Origin: JACPHB01 sp964553885
GTDB taxonomy: Bacteria; Patescibacteriota; Minisyncoccia; UBA10092
Direction: 5' to 3'
Length of the DNA stretch: 17,613 nucleotides
NCBI GenBank assembly: GCA_964553885.1
Contig: CAZKLP010000012.1
Location: 1-17,613 of the forward strand
Of this stretch, positions 12,531 to 17,613 are shown piece after piece. The number at the start of each line of letters is the position of its first letter. Position 1 is the first letter of the stretch. The position numbers were made by a program, and so were the translations under genes. The notes under the pieces are model-generated. The model was not told the DNA's origin and did not search any database. It saw only the letters and a program-made list of their open reading frames with translations.

Positions 12531-14372
12531 ATGAAAGTAATTAAATTTAATTACAAAAAATTCACCAGTCAAATATTTATCGCGCTTGGCGCGCTGTTTT
12601 TAATCGCGCTGATTTTTGCCTATCTCAACTCGGCTTTTGAAAAACCAAAAGTTATCACTTTATCAGAACTGGTTTCTAAAATTAATAGCGGAGAGGTCTC
12701 GAAAATTGTCATTAATAATGATGATTTAGAGATATCTTTAAAAGATAACAATAAATATTCGGCGAAAAAAGAAGTTGAAAGTTCGCTTACCGAAACGCTT
12801 AAAAATTATGGCGTTCTTAGCGATAAACTCGGCGCCATTGAAATCGAAGTTCTACAAAGCGTCGGATTTAATTTCTGGGTGGGCACGGTTTTACCTCTAC
12901 TTCTACCTTTTCTTTTAGTAGGTTTTTTAATTTGGTATATGATGCGGCAAGCAAGCCGCGCAAATATGGGAGCATTTTCGTTTGGAAAATCGCAAGCCAA
13001 ACTTTCCGGGCCTTTTGACGGACGGAAAAAAATTATGTTTTCTGACATTGCCGGATCAATTGAAGCCAAAGAAGAACTTATTGAAGTTGTTGATTTTTTG
13101 AAAAACCCGAAGAAGTTTTTGGATATGGGAGCGCGTATTCCGCGCGGCGTACTTTTAGTCGGCGCGCCCGGCACTGGAAAAACCTTGCTCGCCCGTGCCG
13201 TTGCCGGAGAAGCCGGCGTGCCTTTTTTCTACATTTCCGGTTCGGAATTTGTTGAAATGTTTGTCGGCGTCGGCGCTTCCCGGGTTCGCGATTTGTTTAA
13301 TATGGCGAAAAAATTCGCGCCATCAATTGTTTTTATAGACGAAATTGACGCCGTCGGCCGCCAGCGCGGCGCCGGACTTGGCGGTGGCCATGATGAAAGA
13401 GAACAAACTCTAAACCAGATTTTAGTGGAAATGGACGGTTTTGACCGCGATACCAATATTATCGTCGTGGCGGCCACCAACCGGCCCGACATTTTAGATC
13501 CGGCTTTATTGCGGCCCGGCCGTTTTGACCGTCAGATTGTCATTGATATTCCCGACATCAACGATCGCGAGTCCATTTTAAAAATTCATGCTATTAATAA
13601 ACCTCTTGATAAAAGTGTTGATTTAAGAAGAGTGGCCGAGCGCACGCCGGGGTTTTCCGGCGCCGATTTGGCAAATGTCATAAATGAAGCGGCTATTTTA
13701 ACGGCGCGCCAAAATAGAAAATTGATTGAACAGGAAACGCTTTATCATTCTATAGAAAAGGTTCTCTTGGGCCCTGAAAAAAGAAGCCACATTCTTTCCA
13801 AAAAAGAAAAAGAAATCGCCGCATATCACGAAGCCGGACACGCTTTGGTTGCCGGCGTAACTCCTCACGCCGATCCGGTTCATAAAATATCTATCGTTTC
13901 GCGCGGCCGGGCGGCCGGCTATACAATGAAACTGCCGATTGAAGACAGGCATCTTCACAGCAAAGGCCAGTTTTTAGCCGATCTCGCGGTGTTAATGGGC
14001 GGTTACGCGGCCGAAAAATTGGTTTTTAAAGAATTAACCACCGGAGCGGCCGATGATTTGAAAAAAGCGACGGCTTTGGCAAGACGGCTGGTAACCGAAT
14101 ACGGCATGTCGGACAAATTCGGGCCGATAGCGTTTGGCGAAAAAGACGAAATGGTATTTTTGGGCCGGGAATTGGGAGTGGAAAAAAACTATTCCGAATC
14201 AATGGCCCAGCTTATTGACGGAGAAGTTAAAAATTTTCTTTTTTCCGCTTATAACGCGGCGAAAAAAATCATCAGCGAGCGCCGGAAAAAATTAAATGAA
14301 ATCGCTCGGCGCCTGATTGAAAAAGAAACCATAGAACGCGATGAATTTGAAGCGATTATGGTTGGGGCGTAA
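12531..14372 (+). CDS. ftsH: ATP-dependent zinc metalloprotease FtsH
   Basis: The membrane-anchored AAA+ protease (613 aa) degrades misfolded and regulatory proteins as a hexamer. It has two transmembrane helices (about 13-33 and 114-137) around an extracytoplasmic domain. The AAA module follows, with Walker A GAPGTGKT (211-218), pore loop FVGVG (244-248), Walker B IVFIDEID (266-273), and the second region of homology around VAATNRPDILDPALLRPGRFD. The M41 peptidase domain has HEAGH (433-437) and the downstream acid near Asp509 in TTGAADDL. All catalytic residues are present and the length is usual, without a long C-terminal tail. It has its own promoter, and a clear terminator follows at 14425-14460. 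Confidence 0.97.
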   Translation: MKVIKFNYKKFTSQIFIALGALFLIALIFAYLNSAFEKPKVITLSELVSKINSGEVSKIVINNDDLEISLKDNNKYSAKKEVESSLTETLKNYGVLSDKLGAIEIEVLQSVGFNFWVGTVLPLLLPFLLVGFLIWYMMRQASRANMGAFSFGKSQAKLSGPFDGRKKIMFSDIAGSIEAKEELIEVVDFLKNPKKFLDMGARIPRGVLLVGAPGTGKTLLARAVAGEAGVPFFYISGSEFVEMFVGVGASRVRDLFNMAKKFAPSIVFIDEIDAVGRQRGAGLGGGHDEREQTLNQILVEMDGFDRDTNIIVVAATNRPDILDPALLRPGRFDRQIVIDIPDINDRESILKIHAINKPLDKSVDLRRVAERTPGFSGADLANVINEAAILTARQNRKLIEQETLYHSIEKVLLGPEKRSHILSKKEKEIAAYHEAGHALVAGVTPHADPVHKISIVSRGRAAGYTMKLPIEDRHLHSKGQFLADLAVLMGGYAAEKLVFKELTTGAADDLKKATALARRLVTEYGMSDKFGPIAFGEKDEMVFLGRELGVEKNYSESMAQLIDGEVKNFLFSAYNAAKKIISERRKKLNEIARRLIEKETIERDEFEAIMVGA

Positions 14373-14424
14373 ATATAAAATGTCACTTTGCAAGCGATCG
14401 CTGGAAAATTTACACTTTTACTTT

Positions 14425-14460
14425 ACAAAAATCCTCCGATGGACATCGGAGGATTTTTGT
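14425..14460 (+). terminator. Terminator of ftsH
   Basis: ACAAAAATCCTCCGAT (14425-14440), loop GGAC, and the exact complement (14445-14460) form a 16-bp stem ending in ATTTTTGT. It carries A/T tracts on both sides, so it could work in either direction. Confidence 0.85.
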
Positions 14461-14481
14461 TGTAAATTATGGTATGTTAAC

Positions 14482-14557
14482 GGGCATGTAGCTCAGTGGT
14501 TAGAGCACGGCTCTTATAAAGCCGGGGTCGATGGTTCGAATCCATCCATGCCCACCA
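14482..14557 (+). tRNA. tRNA-Ile (anticodon TAT, reads AUA)
   Basis: A complete cloverleaf: acceptor GGGCATG/CATGCCC, D-arm GCTC-AGTGGTTA-GAGC, anticodon arm CGGCT-CTTATAA-AGCCG, variable GGGTC, T-arm GATGG-TTCGAAT-CCATC, encoded CCA at 14555-14557. The anticodon TAT (14515-14517) pairs directly with AUA. Most bacteria read AUA with a CAU tRNA modified to lysidine by TilS, so this is an unusual decoder. Confidence 0.93.
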
Positions 14558-14626
14558 TATAAAAATTTTATCGGATAAAACATCAAGTACCCAAAAGGAA
14601 ACATTATTTAATCTACGGTTGACTAT

Positions 14627-15170
14627 ATGGATTTATCTAAACAATATAATAAATTTGCTAAAAAATTTTCTGATGTTCACGATGTTGGAGAAAATAGCAA
14701 TCGCGATAACAGAAAAATATTTTACGATCACCTCGATTTTGTAAAACCGAGGATGAAGTTACTAGACTTAGGGTGTGGCGATGGCTTGGATTTAGTTCAT
14801 TACAAAAAATTAGGCGCAGAAATATATGGCTTAGATGCCTCCGAAGAATTAATAGAAATTGCGAAAAAAAGATTACCTGACGAAAACATACAATTAGGAT
14901 TTTTTGAAAAAATCCCATTCCAAAATCACTTTTTTGATATAGTTCTTTCTAAGTATGCGATTATGACTTCCACAGATATGAAGCCGATTTTCAAAGAAAT
15001 ATTTAGAGTTTTAAAACCCGGCGGAACAATGATGTATTTGGTAACTCATCCATTTCGACAATATTTAGAAAAAAGATAACCAAGCGGATTATTTTGAACA
15101 AAAAATTATTGATTGCAACATTCTTAATAATTCTATTACTGTAAAAGAACCGACTGGTAAGATCATTTAA
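14627..15170 (+). pseudogene. Class I SAM-dependent methyltransferase, frameshifted and truncated
   Basis: The intact reading frame (14627-15079, 150 aa) has a Rossmann-like methyltransferase core: motif I LLDLGCGDG (45-53), the acid after strand 2 (Asp70 in YGLDAS), and RVLKPGG (127-133). It stops right after THPFRQYLEKR. Skipping one base in the run of six As at 15069-15074 continues the protein as KDNQADYFEQK and then IIDCNILNNSITVKEP, which looks like real methyltransferase sequence, until a TAA at 15168-15170. The normal C-terminal region after ITVKEP is then missing. So there is a +1 frameshift and a 3' loss, next to a damaged tRNA. The substrate is unknown. A short active form or a sequencing error in the A-run cannot be excluded. 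Confidence 0.7.
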
Positions 15171-15177
15171 AAAGCCC

Positions 15178-15218
15178 TATAATCCTTGTATATTTTGGAC
15201 ACTTAACCGGGAGTGTCC
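15178..15218 (+). promoter_or_regulatory. Probable promoter and leader hairpin before tRNA-Val
   Basis: A perfect TATAAT (15178-15183) has only a weak -35 (TGGTAA, 17 bp upstream). The transcript would start just before a 7-bp hairpin, GGACACT (15197-15203) with AGTGTCC (15212-15218). Confidence 0.4.
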
Positions 15219-15224
15219 TACCAT

Positions 15225-15285
15225 GGGCGGTTAGCTCAGCCCTGACGTAAAGTCGGAGAGCCGACTGTAACGTCGGCTTGGTAGA
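15225..15285 (+). pseudogene. tRNA remnant with a hairpin element inside its D-loop
   Basis: GGGCGGTTAGCTCAG (15225-15239) is a canonical tRNA 5' half (acceptor strand plus the first D-stem strand). After a 38-nt palindromic element, TTGGTAGA (15278-15285) reads as the D-loop continuation. The second D-stem strand is then corrupted and the rest of the tRNA is absent: intact tRNA-Val begins 2 nt later. It cannot fold as a tRNA. Confidence 0.55.
15240..15278. repeat. Double-hairpin element, CCGAC/GTCGG family (copy B)
   Basis: Hairpin 1: CTGAC (15242-15246), loop GTAAA, GTCGG (15252-15256), with one T-G pair. Hairpin 2: AGCCGAC (15259-15265), loop TGTAAC, GTCGGCT (15272-15278). It splits the tRNA remnant exactly in the D-loop. 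Confidence 0.65.
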
Positions 15286-15287
15286 AG

Positions 15288-15359
15288 GGGCGCATAGCTT
15301 AGTGGTAAAGCGTTACATTGACATTGTAAAGATCGAAGGTTCGATCCCTTCTGCGCCCA
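15288..15359 (+). tRNA. tRNA-Val (anticodon GAC), no encoded CCA
   Basis: Acceptor GGGCGCA/TGCGCCC, D-arm GCTT-AGTGGTA-AAGC, anticodon arm TTACA-TTGACAT-TGTAA with GAC at 15320-15322 (reads GUC), T-arm GAAGG-TTCGATC-CCTTC, discriminator A at 15359. CCA is not encoded and must be added by the cca product. The rluD-like start codon lies 2 nt after the discriminator base. Confidence 0.94.
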
Positions 15360-15361
15360 TT

Positions 15362-16132
15362 ATGAACAAAGAGGTAAAATTAGAACCGGATTTTAAGATT
15401 CCGCTTAATATTGTTTATGAAGACAAAGATGTTATTGTTTTAAATAAACAAGCGGGAATTTCGGTTCACCCATCCATAAACGAACCAAATGGGACACTTG
15501 CCAATGCCTTAATAGCGCGTTATCCGGAAATAAAAAACGTTGGCGACCCTCCTTCGCCTTCGGCTACGGACGGGCAAGCGATCCAATTACGTCCCGGAAT
15601 CGTTCATCGTTTAGATAAAGACACTTCAGGAATTTTGGTTGTTGTCAAAAATCAAAAGACATTTGAATTTTTAAAAAAAGAATGGCAGGATGGCCAGGTT
15701 ATTAAAAAATATCTTGCTTTAGTTTGGGGCCGTCCGAAATCGGAAAGCGGGAAAATTGAATCTGAACTTGTGAGGTCGCCGAAAGAATTTCGAAAAAGAA
15801 TAGTTGTTAGACCGGGGAAAAACGCGCTCGCGGGAAAATTAGCGGTGACAGAATATAAAGTGGTTAAAAAATTCAAAGATTTTTCTTTAGTTGAGGTAAG
15901 TCCCAAAACCGGAAGGATGCATCAGATAAGGGTTCATATGGCGTCACTGGGCCATCCGGTTGTTGGCGATAAGGTTTATGGAAAGCGGTCTCCCTTCGGT
16001 AGATCTCCCGTAGGGAGACAATTTCTTCATGCTTATTATTTAAGCTTCAGTTTGCCGAGCGGTAAAAAATTAGCTCTTGAAACCGACTTGCCGGAAGATT
16101 TGGAGCGAGTGTTGACCAAATTAGAAAAATAA
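15362..16132 (+). CDS. rluD: RluD/RluC-family pseudouridine synthase (large-subunit rRNA type)
   Basis: The enzyme (256 aa) isomerises uridine to pseudouridine in RNA, and members of this family act mainly on 23S rRNA. The catalytic motif HRLDKDTSG (82-90) contains Asp85. Other family landmarks are VLNKQAGISVHPS, KKYLALVWG, TEYKVV and GRMHQIRVHMASLGHPVVGDKVYG. No N-terminal S4 domain is present, as in single-domain members, so RluD specifically is not certain. The frame is open to 15278, but that would translate tRNA-Val, so the start is the ATG at 15362. No Shine-Dalgarno is possible once the tRNA is cut off. Two extra segments (PPSPSATDGQ, about 63-72, and RSPFGRSPVG before RQFLHAY) look like in-frame palindromic inserts. 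Confidence 0.88.
   Translation: MNKEVKLEPDFKIPLNIVYEDKDVIVLNKQAGISVHPSINEPNGTLANALIARYPEIKNVGDPPSPSATDGQAIQLRPGIVHRLDKDTSGILVVVKNQKTFEFLKKEWQDGQVIKKYLALVWGRPKSESGKIESELVRSPKEFRKRIVVRPGKNALAGKLAVTEYKVVKKFKDFSLVEVSPKTGRMHQIRVHMASLGHPVVGDKVYGKRSPFGRSPVGRQFLHAYYLSFSLPSGKKLALETDLPEDLERVLTKLEK
15988..16019. repeat. Palindromic element in frame within the rluD-like gene
   Basis: GTCTCCC (15988-15994) pairs with GGGAGAC (16013-16019), and the interior repeats the TCTCCC motif. It encodes SPFGRSPVGR between VYGK and QFLHAY, a position where family members normally have only a short loop. Confidence 0.45.
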
Positions 16133-16157
16133 GTCAATATATCAACGAATAACGAAT

Positions 16158-16571
16158 ATGGATATCACGTCATTCAATCAAAATAATTTAAAAGCCAATA
16201 TTCCGCCGATCAGATCGGGAATGAAAATCAGGGTCTGGCAAAAAATCAAGGAAGGCGACAAGGAACGGCTTCAGGCGTTTGAAGGCGTTGTTATTGCTGT
16301 TAAACATGGGTGGGGAAAAACGGGCACGTTTACCGTTCGCAAGATTTCGAGCGACATCGGCGTTGAGCGCATTTTTCCTTTTCACGCGCCGACAATTGAA
16401 AAAATTGAGGTTTTGTCGCAAGCGAAAGTGCGTCGAGCCAAGCTTTATTATTTGCGTGGCCGCATTGGCAAAAAATCTAAAATGAAACAAAAAGAATTGG
16501 CGGAAGTTGTCGCGCCCGATCCAGTTAAGGAAGAAACGGCGCCGATTGCCGAGGAAATTCCAGCGCAGTAA
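16158..16571 (+). CDS. rplS: 50S ribosomal protein L19
   Basis: The protein (137 aa) sits at the 30S-50S interface. The L19 core spans residues 1-113: IRSGMKIRVWQKIKEGDKER, then LQAFEGVVIA, TFTVRKISSDIGVERIFPFH, APTIEKIEVL and VRRAKLYYLRGRIGKKSKMK. An acidic, proline-rich tail (about 114-137, VVAPDPVKEETAPIAEEIPAQ region) extends beyond the usual end; such tails are variable. It follows the rluD-like gene by 25 nt on the same strand and is followed by tRNA-Leu after 11 nt, so all three probably share a transcript. There is no clear Shine-Dalgarno before the ATG at 16158. Confidence 0.96.
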   Translation: MDITSFNQNNLKANIPPIRSGMKIRVWQKIKEGDKERLQAFEGVVIAVKHGWGKTGTFTVRKISSDIGVERIFPFHAPTIEKIEVLSQAKVRRAKLYYLRGRIGKKSKMKQKELAEVVAPDPVKEETAPIAEEIPAQ

Positions 16572-16582
16572 TTTTAATATGC

Positions 16583-16663
16583 GCGCGGGTGGTGAAATGG
16601 CATACACGCTACCTTGAGGTGGTAGTGCCGAAAGGCGTGGAGGTTCGACTCCTCTCCCGCGCA
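16583..16663 (+). tRNA. tRNA-Leu (anticodon GAG), no encoded CCA
   Basis: Acceptor GCGCGGG/CCCGCGC, anticodon arm CTACC-TTGAGGT-GGTAG with GAG at 16616-16618 (reads CUC), the long class II variable arm TGCCGAAAGGCG, and T-arm GGAGG-TTCGACT-CCTCT (one mismatch-tolerant end pair). Discriminator A at 16663 is followed by TAAACAA, so CCA is not encoded. Confidence 0.93.
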
Positions 16664-16680
16664 TAAACAATAAAAATAAC

Positions 16681-16708
16681 CCCCGCAGCTGCGGGGTTTG
16701 GGGTTTTT
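16681..16708 (+). terminator. Terminator after tRNA-Leu
   Basis: CCCCGC-AGCT-GCGGGG (16681-16696) followed by TTTGGGGTTTTT. It ends the rluD-rplS-tRNA-Leu transcript, and its T-tract overlaps the -35 box of the next promoter. Confidence 0.75.
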
Positions 16709-16735
16709 GACAATTTCTAAAAAATTAGGTAAATT
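16707..16735 (+). promoter_or_regulatory. Promoter of the HExxH gene
   Basis: TTGACA (16707-16712), 17 bp, TAAATT (16730-16735). The start is predicted near 16742, giving a leader of about 32 nt with AAGGGGCGGG before the ATG. Confidence 0.65.
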
Positions 16736-16773
16736 AATTGAAATTGTTTTTGTTCTTTACCAAGGGGCGGGAA

Positions 16774-17199
16774 ATGACGAAGAAAAGAAAAAACGGAAAA
16801 GGGCCGCCGCTTAGCGGCGATCGGTTAGTTGATCTCCTTTTTAAAATGATAATTGACGCTATTCATTATCGAATTTTATCAATAAAAAAGAAGAAGATCT
16901 TAACCAACCCGGACGAGAAAGATCCCAAAAAGAAGCGTGAAGCTCTTTATGGTCTTTATTATCCGGCTACCAAAGAAATTTATTTAAGCGCTTCAAAATG
17001 CAAACACCCCACCAGATTAAGTATGGTTCCGGCTTTAATTCATGAGATTTTTCATGAAATAATGCCATGTGTTTTTCATAGAAGGATTTATCAATTGGAG
17101 CACGCCCTAATAATGAGATTTACTGACGCGCAAAAAAGATATTTAAGAAAGTTTATACCTAAACACGAAGTTAAAACCGGTCCTTGCCCCAGCAAATAA
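16774..17199 (+). CDS. Small HExxH zinc-metallopeptidase-like protein, 141 aa
   Basis: The C-terminal half has LIHEIFHEIMP, a clean HExxH zinc motif (His90, Glu91, His94). YQLEHAL supplies Glu109 or His110 as a possible third ligand about 15 residues on, a gluzincin-like arrangement. The N-terminus is very basic (MTKKRKNGKG; IKKKKI; DPKKKREA), without a signal peptide or membrane helix, so the protein is probably cytoplasmic and may bind nucleic acid. It resembles small phage or mobile-element metallopeptidase-like proteins, but I cannot name the family, and the substrate is unknown. The ATG at 16774 was chosen because it follows a GGGGCGGG Shine-Dalgarno. The TTG at 16738 would precede the predicted transcription start. 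Confidence 0.72.
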   Translation: MTKKRKNGKGPPLSGDRLVDLLFKMIIDAIHYRILSIKKKKILTNPDEKDPKKKREALYGLYYPATKEIYLSASKCKHPTRLSMVPALIHEIFHEIMPCVFHRRIYQLEHALIMRFTDAQKRYLRKFIPKHEVKTGPCPSK

Positions 17200-17204
17200 A
17201 TTCA

Positions 17205-17233
17205 TTGACAATTAAAACAAAAGGGAGTAGAAT
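17205..17233 (+). promoter_or_regulatory. Strong promoter upstream of the nusA leader
   Basis: TTGACA (17205-17210), 17 bp, TAGAAT (17228-17233). The transcript would start near 17240 and run into the tandem hairpins at 17248-17320, 166 nt before the nusA start codon. Confidence 0.72.
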
Positions 17234-17247
17234 ACCAAAGTCAGTTC

Positions 17248-17289
17248 AGCTCCGACGCTTTTGGTCGGAGCTCCGACTCCATGTCGGAG
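17248..17289. repeat. Double-hairpin element, CCGAC/GTCGG family (copy C)
   Basis: Hairpin 1: AGCTCCGAC (17248-17256), loop GCTTTTG, GTCGGAGCT (17264-17272). Hairpin 2: CTCCGAC (17271-17277), loop TCCAT, GTCGGAG (17283-17289). Hairpin 1 has the same GCTTTT loop as copy A. Confidence 0.75.
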
Positions 17290-17302
17290 TTATGATTTTT
17301 TG

Positions 17303-17324
17303 GTCCGCCGGAGCGCGGACTTTT
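17303..17324 (+). terminator. Terminator-like hairpin in the nusA leader
   Basis: GTCCGC (17303-17308), loop CGGAGC, GCGGAC (17315-17320), then TTTT. With the two hairpins before it, it could end transcription from the promoter at 17205-17233 or attenuate nusA. Confidence 0.5.
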
Positions 17325-17367
17325 AATTAACGAGTACCAATTACGAATTTATTACGAATTTACGAAT

Positions 17368-17376
17368 TGGTATATT
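17368..17376 (+). promoter_or_regulatory. Possible extended -10 promoter close to nusA
   Basis: TGGTATATT gives an extended -10 (TATATT at 17371-17376) without a good -35. It would give a leader of about 22 nt. Three copies of TTACGAATT (17341, 17352, 17360) lie directly upstream. Confidence 0.35.
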
Positions 17377-17405
17377 AGTTAGTAAGAATTAGTAATTAGT
17401 ATTGT

Positions 17406-17613
17406 ATGGATTTAAAACAATTTGCTTCGGCGCTAAGCCAAATTTCGGAAGAAAAGGGCATCTCGCAGGAGAAAGTCCTTGAAACTATTGAAATGGCTTT
17501 AGCCGCGGCTTATAAAAAAGAATATGGAGAAAAAGGCCAGATTATCAAGGCCCAATTTAACCCCAAAACCGGGGAAGTTAAGTTTTTTCAAATTAAAATT
17601 GTTGTTGACGAGT
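17406..17613 (+). CDS. nusA: Transcription termination/antitermination factor NusA (5' part)
   Basis: The first 69 codons are in the window. The start MDLKQFASALSQISEEKG, then ISQEKVLETIEMALAAAYKKE, then YGEKGQIIKAQFNPKTGEVKFF matches the N-terminal domain of NusA, which binds the RNA polymerase beta-flap region and modulates pausing and termination. The S1 and KH domains would lie beyond the window edge. No Shine-Dalgarno precedes the ATG. The long leader with tandem hairpins and a terminator-like stem suggests transcriptional control; autoregulation by NusA is inference. Confidence 0.9.
   Translation, partial: MDLKQFASALSQISEEKGISQEKVLETIEMALAAAYKKEYGEKGQIIKAQFNPKTGEVKFFQIKIVVDE

Noticed and set aside
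14393..14402. 10-bp palindrome AGCGATCGCT after ftsH
   Set aside because: It has no loop and no repeats nearby, so it can arise by chance; the real terminator is at 14425-14460.
15278..16132. Longer pseudouridine synthase starting at 15278
   Set aside because: The extension reads through tRNA-Val; conserved protein sequence begins after the ATG at 15362.
16738..16773. TTG start for the HExxH protein
   Set aside because: It lies before the predicted transcription start, and the ATG at 16774 has a good Shine-Dalgarno.

Overview
The window looks like a piece of a Candidate Phyla Radiation (Patescibacteria) genome, probably Parcubacteria-like. The supports are AT-rich housekeeping genes with short spacers, a very small Cx2C/Cx3C zinc protein of a type I associate with this group, a short four-domain S1 protein, and many palindromic intergenic elements. 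This placement is inference from gene content; no marker phylogeny could be run.

Layout. 1-328: the 3' end of an unidentified gene and a 53-residue zinc-ribbon-like protein. 409-1716: a minus-strand block of tRNA-Gly(TCC), a small membrane protein translationally coupled to an ECF-type sigma factor, and tRNA-Pro(CGG). 1782-6754, minus strand: CCA-adding enzyme, DNA gyrase subunit A, a one-pass membrane protein overlapping gyrA, and a metallo-beta-lactamase-fold protein that has lost its metal ligands. 6832-7947, plus strand: S1-domain protein, divergent from the latter. 8139-9517, minus strand: a two-gene operon of a Nudix hydrolase and an unrecognised protein. 9768-10730: an isolated, strikingly GC-rich gene with its own promoter and strong terminator. 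10962-14372: a beta-CASP-type nuclease-like MBL protein and FtsH. 14482-16663: tRNA-Ile(TAT), a broken methyltransferase gene, a tRNA remnant interrupted by a hairpin element, tRNA-Val(GAC), an RluD-family pseudouridine synthase, ribosomal protein L19 and tRNA-Leu(GAG). 16774-17613: a small HExxH protein and the 5' end of nusA.

Most genes serve translation and RNA metabolism (tRNAs, CCA addition, S1, L19, pseudouridylation, beta-CASP nuclease, NusA), plus DNA topology (GyrA) and membrane proteolysis (FtsH).

The main observations beyond gene calling are these. (1) Several promoters place the predicted transcription start at or within a few bases of the start codon (cca, the dead MBL gene, the S1 gene, and nearly the sigma gene). 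For rluD, 3' processing of tRNA-Val would leave a 2-nt leader. (2) The AUA codon appears to be read by a tRNA-Ile with a genuine UAU anticodon. (3) Palindromic elements recur: three hairpins sharing a TTTCCGATCGG loop, three double hairpins with CCGAC/GTCGG arms (one lying inside a tRNA D-loop remnant), nested inverted repeats, and palindromes carried in frame inside gyrA and the rluD-like gene. (4) GyrA has Ile at the position equivalent to E. coli Ser83. (5) The GC-rich orphan gene is a compositional island.
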